In this document: in pieces, positions 1 through 7,857 of the stretch
Layout of the letters: every line of letters starts with the position of its first letter
Position numbering within the stretch: position 1 is the stretch's first letter
Source of the DNA: Marsupella aquatica
Lineage: Eukaryota > Marchantiophyta
Direction of reading: 5' to 3'
Length of the DNA stretch: 64,000 nucleotides
NCBI GenBank assembly: GCA_973895155.1
Contig: OZ316897.1
Coordinates: 22,258,001 to 22,322,000 of the forward strand
The notes under the pieces: model-generated
What the model saw: the letters and a program-made list of their open reading frames with translations, nothing else
Told to the model about the DNA's origin: nothing
The model's database searches: none
Position numbers and translations under genes: made by a program

Positions 1-1949
1 TCGCCAACGATGTCGTTATGCCAAAGATGTCGTTAAGTATTAAGATGTTGTTAAGTATAAAATGGTCAATAGATAAAGTATGTCATTACTAAACGATGTT
101 ATGAAGTAAAAGATGTTGTTAAGTACATATCGGGCCTGATACCTGTGCATTGCACAAGCGATGCATGTTGAGGTGAGAAAATATATCAAGGTGAGAAAAG
201 ATGTCGATAAGTGTCATGCCGAGGGACAGTGCCGCTTGTGCACATCGGCATGTCCCTCGCATGCCCGCTAGGTATGGTTAGGGCTAGTGTACTACTTGAG
301 TTAGTGTCATGTTCTTGTAGCGAGTCTGGGCTGTTCTTGAAGCAAAAGGGGTTTGTTAGTGTGACGCCTAGACCCGGTCCTACTTAGGGCATGTTTTTCT
401 TTGCCGTTCTACAGTTCTTCTTGAATCGCTGTGAGACAGAGTTTTTCAGAGGCTGCTCGTCGGTTCCGTACACGGAATTCACACAGTGATTCGTTAGATG
501 CTCCCGGCCGATCTTGGCATCTCGCCGGTTTTTGATTCGATTTCAGCACGTTTGTTTCTATCACGCCTTTTATTCAAGAAGAACTCTCGAGTTAGCGGTG
601 ACGGGAAGAAGATTTCTTGTGGCAGTTTCGACAATTTTTGGTTAAGCCGTTGCAATTTCCTTGATAGACATTGGAACGAGGCTTCAAAACTATGGGTTTA
701 GTGTGGAGTTATGTGTATACTTAAGTGTATACACATAACACTCCCGTCGGGGCCCAGGTTTTCCTTTTCCGGCCGCAACCTTCTTTGTGACCTACATCGG
801 CGACTTGCTGCCGACTGCACAGGCCGCTGCGGCCTCGCTCGCGTTTTTATGACCCTTGTTCGTTAGTTTTTATGGGCATTTTCCCGGCCACAGCTGCCGC
901 GCGACCACTTCCCTTCCGACCGCGCGCCCCGTTTTTCTCTTTTTCGCCGTTTCCGGCCGTAGTCTCCCCTTTGCCTCCCTCCCGATCGCATAAGGCAGGC
1001 TGCGCATAGGGCATCGTGCCCTCTCGTTTTTGCCAGCATTTAATTAAGGAGGAAGGGAGTCGACTAGCGAGCACAAGCGCAAGGGGGGAGACAGAGCCGA
1101 GGCAGGCAGCAGCGAGTGGGCACGAGGCCCTATGCTGCATTAAAGGGGGAGGGGGAGTACATACGACTCCCTTCTCGGGAGTCCTCCTGCAGCACACGAA
1201 GCAGCATTGAAGCAGGGGGAGACAAGCGCAAGGAGAGAGGGCACGAGGCCCTATGCTGCAATAAAAGGAGGCAAGGAGGGGGAGCGAGAGTGCCAGGAGA
1301 GGGCACAAGGCCCTAAGCTGCATTAAAGGAGGGGAGGGGAGTTCAATTCGAACTCCCTCACACGGGAGTACTTAGGCCTGCCAGGGCACGAAGCCCCAAG
1401 GAGGCTTCGGGAGCTCATAAGGAGGAGGGAAGGGGGTGCGAAGCCCTATGCACAGGGCTCATTTCTTTTTCTACGCCTCACTCTTCCCGTTTTCTTTTCG
1501 GCTTGTCTCACTTTTTCGCTGCGCGACGATCGACCTGCTGCCAGTTCCCGGGTCCACATCGGGCCGATGTGTATACACTTAAGGGGCCCCTTTCACGTGT
1601 TGCAGGGCCCATTTCTTTCCGTTCGCTCTTGCTTTGTTCTCGACTACTTGCATAGGGCACCGTGCCGGCCGGTCCTTCCTTTTTCGGGTCCACATAGGGA
1701 CCCGACGTATACACTTAAAGGGGCCAAATGTATAGACTTAAGGGGGGCCCCTATTCATGTTTTCAAGGGCCCATTCTTCCCGGATTTCTTTGCTGCCGCC
1801 ACATGTCATCTGCATAGACTTTGACAGTTTCTCAGCGCTTACACATTCTACACATTGCTGCCTTGTACCGTTTATTTCCTAGCCTTGGGGCTGCCACTCC
1901 TTTTTCTTGTCAATTTCTTTCCCATTGGCACCCTGGGTGAGCATGCAGC
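1..1949 (+). other. 5' LTR/leader region of the outer element, rich in short dyads and repeats
   Basis: No credible gene. The first 210 bases contain repeated gatgtcgttaagta and ggtgagaaaa units. A nested hairpin lies at 215-263 (catgccgagggaca against tgtccctcgcatg). A perfect 13-bp inverted repeat with a 6-nt loop lies at 708-739. Three units of about 33 bp beginning gggcacgaggccc lie at 1118, 1239 and 1301, each followed by tatgctgcattaaaggagg or a close variant. The gtatacacttaaggggccc motif recurs at 1569, 1706 and 1729. GC content is well above that of the rest of the window. The primer-binding site was not recognised, so LTR and untranslated leader cannot be separated. Confidence 0.6.
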
Positions 1950-2944
1950 ATGTCAGCCGACGAGCCAGGAGGTAGCAGCTCATCGCCACCAACACCCCGG
2001 TACCACTTACGGAGTGATCCACGACCATTGGTGCCAATTTCATTGGAGTCTCGGCAATTTCGACGACGTCAGCAGACAGCAGCAGCACCCACACCATGCA
2101 ACCCTTCTGCTACATTTGGCGGTCGCTTCACCTCTACCCCGAAGCCTGCTATCACTTCTTTGCCTTTTTCTCCTTCTGCATCGGTGATTGTTCCAGCTTC
2201 ACCGACATACAGCATGGATGCCAGCCACTCATCTGGCCGCATTGAGCGCTTCAGCGGGCGGCCAGGCACAGTCTCTTTACGTGAGTTCAAATCCACTTTC
2301 TACACTGTCGTTTACGAATTGGAGTTGAAGTATGGCAGCAATTTCACAAATGCTTTTGCATTTAAGCAGCTAGCCAGGTATGTGCACCACAAGGCTTTGG
2401 ATGTGTATGAGCAGCATTCTCAACGGCTGCTTGCTGTCACACAATTGCCTAACCCTGCCTATGCCACTGCAATTGCGGCTGCCTCACAACTGGCATTACA
2501 GAATGCCATTGCAGCCCATGCTGCTGCTCCTGCCACTTCCCCTCCTACTCCAGTTCCCACCACTGCACCAGTTACTCCCACTGTCTTGGCACAGGCTACA
2601 TCAGGCATTTCTCCCACCATTGATTCCCCTGCCTTTGCTGATCCAGTGGCTGAGTTTTTCCAGGTTCTTGAATTGGAATTCCCAATCAAGAGTGCTGACA
2701 AAATCATGCAGTTGACCACATTTGTGAGGCAGCGTGATGAAACATTGAAGATGTTGTATCGCCGGCTTCTCAAGCTGAAGGAAGACACCCAGAGCATCAC
2801 TGACCTGGAAGCTGCTCATCGCTATCTTCGCGCGTTGGAGGGCACCCCAGCTCTCCAATCGCAAGTGTTGCAGCAAGTATTCTCAGAGTTTGGAGACAGC
2901 TACACCCTGCTCAATGTCTATGACACTGCTGAGAAACTTGAGTT
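1950..2944 (+). pseudogene. gag N-terminal part of the outer element, interrupted by an insertion
   Basis: Starts at a true ATG and runs about 331 codons before the inner element interrupts it. The N-terminus is Pro/Ser/Arg-rich. Residues about 90-150 have a gag-like helical segment starting FSGRPG. An Ala/Pro/Thr-rich linker and a second helical segment with LYRRLLKLK follow. The last codons before the insertion, plus the sequence after 16497, form one continuous frame once the inner element and one target duplication are set aside, which shows that the target was an open gag gene. The downstream part carries the zinc knuckles. The role is inferred to be nucleocapsid formation. Confidence 0.75.
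2940..2944. repeat. Target-site duplication (left), gagtt
   Basis: Five bases gagtt immediately left of the inner element; the same five bases follow its right end at 16493-16497. Five bp is the standard target duplication of Ty3/Gypsy integrases. Confidence 0.95.
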
Positions 2945-2945
2945 T

Positions 2946-3005
2946 GTCGTATAGTGCTAAGTATCAAAAGTGACTCTCCTCACCTAAAACCAGGGTTTCG
3001 ATCCC
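2946..3005 (+). other. tRNA-like segment at the LTR edge (left copy)
   Basis: Reading +, the LTR starts gtcg, then tatagtgctaagtat, then a gtga...tcac mini-hairpin, then gggtttcgatccc (2993-3005). From memory, plant tRNA-Asp(GUC) begins GTCG, has TATAGTGGTAAGTAT as its D-arm/A box and GGGTTCGATCCC as its T-arm/B box in the same order. The match is partial, with gaps of a few bases, and the segment could not fold as a normal tRNA. The second copy is at 15104-15163. Confidence 0.45.
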
Positions 3006-3898
3006 TTTAAGAACAGATTTCAGAATGAATTGTATAACTTTTATCACTCCGAGTGATTTAGAGTCTTGAGCTCTATGTTGACTTCACTTCTCAATAAAAA
3101 AATCGAATAAACAAACAACAAAGTAACTGAACTTCTGATTTATGAATTAGAGAAGAAATGAGTAAGGATTTAGAGACTACAAGCTGCTACTGCCACTCCT
3201 TCAGAAAGGATTTGGGCTCAGTATAGACATGAAATCTATCTCATAATTCATCCATCTCACTCTTCAAAACACAAAGGTTAATGATAATGGAATTCTCAAT
3301 CTGATAAAGCAGAAGCTTTCTGATTGCAAATGAATGATATGATTTAAAATGCCGTCAACATGGTTTGACATCAGCGATACGCAATTCAGTCAAACTCTAA
3401 ACCATATTCCAGAATCAAAGCAACAGTACTAACTACTCTGAGAATCAGAATTTACTTCTCATTTATCATTAACTATTCTTGAATTGGCTAGCGAATCCTG
3501 ACTCTGCAAGCAAGCCTAGCAGTGAATTCAATACGAGTTTCAGAAATCTGCAACTGAATTCAATCACCACAGGAATCTCTTGAATTCAATCTTAACTTCA
3601 ATCAATATAGCTTTACTTCCATACAAAACACTCACAGCATGCCTTGTTACAATGGAAGGAGGAGAAAACTATTCAGAAGACTCAATTCTGAATACAGTAT
3701 TAACTCTATTTCTCTCTACTTCAAATGAGCATTCTACTCTGTCTTATAAGTGCTGGAATCCTAAAATGGAGGAGGTAAGAACAGTCGTGCCTTTCCAAGC
3801 TTAAAACTAAACAAGGGAGAAGCACAGCATAAGTACTTCAACAAGTGTGGTAGAATACTACTTTACTAGTAATCTACTTCAAAAACTAAGTGTTGAGC

Positions 3899-4166
3899 GG
3901 ACGCTGCTAGAAGCGTCGGGAGAATCTGGACGCTGCTAGAAGCGTCTTAAGTAAAACCAACGGACGCTGCTCACACTGCTCACAGCGTCAATACTAGGGT
4001 GGACGCTGCTCACAGCGTCGTGTGTTGAAGCTGACGCTTTCCACAGCGTCGGTCGAAATCCTCATAGAGTCTTGGTGGCGGTCGGGCACTGCCAAAAGCG
4101 TCATGAGGAGGTTGGACGCTTCCGCAGCGTCTTGAGTAAAAGAAACGGGCGCTGGTCACAGCGTCG
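3899..4166. repeat. Array of seven GACGCT...AGCGTC hairpins in the left LTR
   Basis: Short dyads with 6-7-bp stems and loops of about 5-6 nt at 3900-3917, 3929-3946, 3963-3989 (expanded loop), 4002-4019, 4033-4050, 4115-4131 and 4148-4165. Loop sequences vary (gctaga, gctcac, ttccac) while the stems are kept. The same motif occurs in the leader (14203-14303) and after pol (7681-7727), but not as a dyad within the ORFs. Confidence 0.9.
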
Positions 4167-4334
4167 GGCAAAGTACACTAGGAATCGTCAGGAAAGCCGG
4201 AGATGTCAAATATTTCTATAAGTGTCCAGAACAAGTAAATGTTGGCCGGAAGGTGTCTAAAGTGTAAGTAAATCTTGTGATATGCTAAAAATAAACAAGT
4301 TTCCAGAAAAAATTGCAGGGACACCCATACCACA

Positions 4335-4364
4335 TAGCCCTCCACTTAAATTTCGCCGTGTCCC
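4335..4364 (-). promoter_or_regulatory. Polypurine tract next to the 3' LTR of the inner element
   Basis: Read on the - strand, AATTTAAGTGGAGGGC ends two bases before the TG of the 3' LTR, the expected place for the plus-strand primer. The segment 4337-4364 (gccctccacttaaatt, 7 nt, gtccc) is repeated with identical spacing at 7820-7847. Confidence 0.75.
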
Positions 4365-4411
4365 CACAAGACATGACCGAATTGAATCAGAAGCGAGTGA
4401 CATGTTCTTCA

Positions 4412-4888
4412 TTAATAATATTCTGGCTTAATAATCCAAGTAGTGCTCAAAATCATTGACGGGAGTTGGGAGATATCCGAATCCAGAATATAAAAATCGA
4501 GGTCATGGAATTCTTCTCCGATCTGTATTGGGACTCCTTTAACTCTTCCCCAAAGATTAATGATTCGTCCATCGATTGATATCTGAGCAGATATCGGTTG
4601 TACTTCTTGATGAACAAATTGCTGGCACAGTCTGTGGGAGAGGAAATTAATTCGAGAGCCTGGATCAATAACAAAGTGTTGAATAGCATGTCCTCCCAGT
4701 TTGATCTTGCCTTCAAAGGAATGTTGGAAAGCACGGGGTAAAGAATTCCAACAATCCATAGTAGCTTTGATGTCCCACATGAGCAGATAAATATCAATTC
4801 GAAGGAGAAAGAAGGAAACAATTGCAGGATGCTGCAAAAGTAACGGCTTATATACATATAAATGACAACACCGTTTGATATCTCTCAT
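4412..4888 (-). CDS. Extra ORF (ORF4): retropepsin-like domain near the 3' end of the inner element
   Basis: 158 codons from an ATG, in the same frame as the upstream ORF3 and separated from it by one TGA plus four codons. From about residue 60 it reads as a second retropepsin-like domain. FVIDPGSRINFLS takes the place of the D-T/G-G-A/S active-site loop, a flap-like stretch with IDGRIINLWGRVKGVPIQIG follows, then a DFYILD strand and PSMILSTTWI where proteases have the hydrophobic LLGRPWL strand. The element's main protease, in gag, has the same landmark order. The active-site Asp is kept but the residue after it is Pro. The N-terminal 40 residues are hydrophobic. A TATATAAG sequence lies in the - strand near 4850. 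Function unknown; it may be an inactive, substrate-binding relative. Confidence 0.6.
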   Translation of the reverse strand: MRDIKRCCHLYVYKPLLLQHPAIVSFFLLRIDIYLLMWDIKATMDCWNSLPRAFQHSFEGKIKLGGHAIQHFVIDPGSRINFLSHRLCQQFVHQEVQPISAQISIDGRIINLWGRVKGVPIQIGEEFHDLDFYILDSDISQLPSMILSTTWIIKPEYY

Positions 4889-4900
4889 AAATGGTGTCCT

Positions 4901-7474
4901 TCAAATCTGTGTCCTAGATAAAACACCTTGAATAATCACATCCGGATAAGAAGGAATAATAGGTAGGAACGCTAAACACCTAAGCGACTTGAACCCTTGG
5001 GAAGCCGGTAGCATACATTGTTTTGTAATCAACTGCTCCCTTAGCTTAACAAGCTTCTTCTCATATTTAATTGGAATAGCAAACCCACCAGGACAAACCC
5101 AAACATAGTATGGATAGGGCCATGGAATTTCCGGCACAAGGGGCGGAAATGGAGCTTGAGCTCGTCGAAGCATATACACCCAACACCAAATTTCGAACTC
5201 CGAAAACTTATGTCGTCTGTCCTTATCAATGGGAGGAACCGCCTTCCCAGGTTCATATGTGCGAATCAAACTACGAATCCTCGGATGGGATGTCATTGGC
5301 AAAATCTGCTGCTGCTGCAAAATGCTCTCCATCTCCAGATGTCGAAAAGCTACTCGAAATTGTTTCTTCTCCCACCTGTGAATTGAAGCCAAATTAGGGA
5401 TAGGATTTCGGGGTGGCAAATCCACTGTATGCCGAAGTCGAGGAGGTACTCTGATAATGCGAGGGTCTTCGTCTTCTTCTCCATCACTTGGTGCTCCTAT
5501 CCAACGGAAAATTACATCTGGCATAGCGGAAGGAATCACTGACTCCTTAACTGGTCGAATTGGCAATGTAACAGGAGACGAAGGAGCAGAAGGTTCGGGC
5601 TCCAGTGGTTCAAATTCTTCTCTTGCAACAGTAGCTGGTTGATCTGCAATGGAATGCATTGGTACTAAAACAGGAAGTTCTTCTTTAAAATTATCGCTAG
5701 GTAAAGAGACTTCCTGGTTAGTTCGATCTGTCAAAAGTACAGGAAGGGGTAGCTCGTCTGTTCCGATAGGTGCTTCTCCCTGTTCAAAATCCTGGGAAGA
5801 TGCTTCAGGAAAGATCTGTCGACTGATAGCATGGCGCAACCGTTTCCAAGATTTTCGAGTATACGTCACTGAAAACTCCTCCCGAATGTTTTTATCCTCG
5901 TTTGTAGCCAATGAAACTGGTGCTGAGCTGGTTGTCGAAGCGGGTGTCTCGGGTACCAATATGGGTACAGATATACCCATATTACCAGATACCTGATTGC
6001 GACTCGGAAAACCAGCAGAGCCTCCTTCAATCAACTCATCTTCAGGAGAAACCCATTTTACAGGCGGAAATGAAGGAGCTCCTATCGCGGCTATTGCCTC
6101 ATCTAATTCCTTAGTTATATCCAAAGGAATCGATATGAGTGAACCAGGTGTAGACCAGGCAGGGTATCTTGCGACAGATTGGGGAGAAGTCACTGGTTCA
6201 CCTACTTCGTCTATATCCACAATTGCATCCTCCGAATCAACTTTAACCAGCTTCACAATTTCTGAGCTTAATATTTCTGACTCCTGGACCAGAGGGATTT
6301 CACCTATATTTGGGCTAGAACTAAGAGAGTCGGACGAATCATACTCCTGTAAAGCCTGCAAAGCATCACTATTTGCCTCTATGGGAACCAAAACAGGGGT
6401 AGAAGTAAATCCATCATACTCGTCCTCAGCAGTAGAATGTTGAAGAGGTTCCCCTGAAAAACCTTCTTCATCCACCCTCACCTCATCTTCAACATTCATC
6501 CGAGAAGCAGAATTATCCTGATCAACATCATAAATAGGCTCGGCAGCACAAGGTGAACACGAGAGTCGAGGTGACATAGAATGCTCCAACCCTGTTGGCA
6601 TTGCTGAAGGAACATCTTCGGCAACTTGAGCCTCTCTTGGTTGGTGAAGAATCGGATCGTCACTCCCTTCAGCTGATGCTCTTGTCTCTTTCAATTTCCG
6701 AACTTCACCCACCAGTTCAGGTTCCTCACAGTCGAGTATTGCACATAGCTCTACCACTGTGGAATTGGCTCGGACTTCTCGTACTTCAGGCATATAATTT
6801 GCTTCACCGGTAGATGCTCTCTGATTGTTGCGATAAAAATCTTTTTCCAAGACAAGCAGACAGTCATACTTATGGTAAATGTGAGCTAAATAAGGGGCCA
6901 AGTAGGTACACCTTATTTTCCCCGTTTTCAGCCTGCTACGAAAATTTTTGACCTGAGTATGAATTACTCGGTGCAAAACCTTCGTCCAATTGATAGACTG
7001 CGTCTGTTCTAATGAACAGATCACCGTTGCAGCGAACGAAAGAGTGATGCGCGTCTGGCTTTCTGGGTAGAAAATTGGTGCCAGAAATCGAAATAGACGC
7101 TGCAGAGAATTATCTAAGCAGTCCGCCGCTAGCCATCCATTCCGCCTCTTGAAGGATCCTGGAGCGAAGAAGGATTCTACATAAACCCGAGGCTCACAAT
7201 CAACCCTCTGTAAATCCTCGCCCTCCATCGGCGTCGAATAGACCTTCGCTATGAGCGCTTCAGTCCAAACACTGGGACGCGAGCGCACATCAATCCTTTC
7301 TTCAGCGTCCCAGACACCTTGATCGATAAGGCTGAATTCGCAAATCTTCCAAGGAAGTTGAAGCAGCTTCTTCAAGCCCATTTTTGCCAGAGCCGTCTTC
7401 AACTGCCGCCTATGCACTGCATTCGATGGAATGTCTGTGAGTATTGGTCGCGTCGTCAGCTCAGTCTCCGCCAT
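4901..7474 (-). CDS. Extra ORF (ORF3): 857-aa protein of unknown function
   Basis: Starts at an ATG and is fully open, between pol and the 3' LTR, where Athila/Tat/Ogre-type elements often have an additional ORF. Residues 1-235 look globular, with helical segments (TKVLHRVIHTQVKN, TYLAPYLAHIYHKYD) that recall the putative plant transposon protein domain of other elements; that resemblance is an impression only. Residues about 240-690 are acidic, Ser/Pro/Glu-rich and probably disordered. Residues about 690-857 are basic and aromatic (WCWVYMLRRAQ, PWPYPYYVWVCPGG). There is no signal peptide or clear membrane segment, so it is not a typical envelope. The ORF ends in TGA, and ORF4 follows in the same frame. 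Confidence 0.7.
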   Translation of the reverse strand: MAETELTTRPILTDIPSNAVHRRQLKTALAKMGLKKLLQLPWKICEFSLIDQGVWDAEERIDVRSRPSVWTEALIAKVYSTPMEGEDLQRVDCEPRVYVESFFAPGSFKRRNGWLAADCLDNSLQRLFRFLAPIFYPESQTRITLSFAATVICSLEQTQSINWTKVLHRVIHTQVKNFRSRLKTGKIRCTYLAPYLAHIYHKYDCLLVLEKDFYRNNQRASTGEANYMPEVREVRANSTVVELCAILDCEEPELVGEVRKLKETRASAEGSDDPILHQPREAQVAEDVPSAMPTGLEHSMSPRLSCSPCAAEPIYDVDQDNSASRMNVEDEVRVDEEGFSGEPLQHSTAEDEYDGFTSTPVLVPIEANSDALQALQEYDSSDSLSSSPNIGEIPLVQESEILSSEIVKLVKVDSEDAIVDIDEVGEPVTSPQSVARYPAWSTPGSLISIPLDITKELDEAIAAIGAPSFPPVKWVSPEDELIEGGSAGFPSRNQVSGNMGISVPILVPETPASTTSSAPVSLATNEDKNIREEFSVTYTRKSWKRLRHAISRQIFPEASSQDFEQGEAPIGTDELPLPVLLTDRTNQEVSLPSDNFKEELPVLVPMHSIADQPATVAREEFEPLEPEPSAPSSPVTLPIRPVKESVIPSAMPDVIFRWIGAPSDGEEDEDPRIIRVPPRLRHTVDLPPRNPIPNLASIHRWEKKQFRVAFRHLEMESILQQQQILPMTSHPRIRSLIRTYEPGKAVPPIDKDRRHKFSEFEIWCWVYMLRRAQAPFPPLVPEIPWPYPYYVWVCPGGFAIPIKYEKKLVKLREQLITKQCMLPASQGFKSLRCLAFLPIIPSYPDVIIQGVLSRTQI

Positions 7475-7857
7475 CGCGTGACTTGTTAGCTCCGTAAGCT
7501 CAGTGAGAATCGTGTTCCATAGTGAACTAGGGCGAAGCGCGACTGCTTACTCCTCAGCGTCCCGTTGAGCTGTCGCAATCCGCCATTGTACAAGATGCCT
7601 AGTCATCGGCTCACAGCGTCTCATGCAACTGAACTAATACAAAAGCGGACCTCTGCACAACGTCCTTTGTAAACTAAGTGGACGCTTCCCCAGCGTCGAG
7701 TTACAATGGACGCTTTTCACAGCGTCCAATGTAAAAACTGAAAGTAACTAAAAAAAATTAAAAAAATATGCCGAATACTTACTAGGGAGGGTCACTAATT
7801 CTAACTAAGTATAACTACCGCCCTCCACTTAAATTGCAACCTGTCCCAGGTGGAATT
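7475..7857 (-). other. Noncoding spacer between pol and ORF3 with hairpins and a duplicated polypurine tract
   Basis: Contains hairpins at 7681-7697 and 7708-7727 with half-copies near 7611-7620 and 7646-7664, then an A/T-rich stretch, then the polypurine-tract copy at 7820-7847 just 10 bases from the pol stop. No ORF. It probably acts as the leader of an ORF3 transcript or as a former 3' untranslated region. Confidence 0.7.
7820..7847 (-). promoter_or_regulatory. Second polypurine-tract copy directly downstream of pol
   Basis: Identical 16-mer gccctccacttaaatt plus gtccc at the same 7-nt distance as at 4337-4364. It sits just after the pol stop, where the 3' LTR would start in an element lacking ORF3/ORF4. 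Confidence 0.7.

Larger units (their letters stand above)
2945..4334 (-). repeat. 3' LTR of the inner element (left copy)
   Basis: 1390 bp, tg at the left and ca at the right, identical to 15103-16492 except at 3815 (g/a) and 4163 (g/a). In element orientation its 3' part (U5 side, 2945-3005) resembles a tRNA and its 5' part (3899-4166) holds seven short hairpins. A 74-codon ORF inside (3580-3804) is present in both LTRs but looks non-coding. Confidence 0.97.

Noticed and set aside
847-1323. 158-codon ORF on the - strand in the outer 5' region
   Set aside because: Low-complexity translation over GC-rich repeats, overlapped by ORFs in other frames, no domain.
3580-3804. 74-codon ORF in both LTRs
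   Set aside because: Duplicate only because the LTRs are identical; no features of a protein and antisense to the element.
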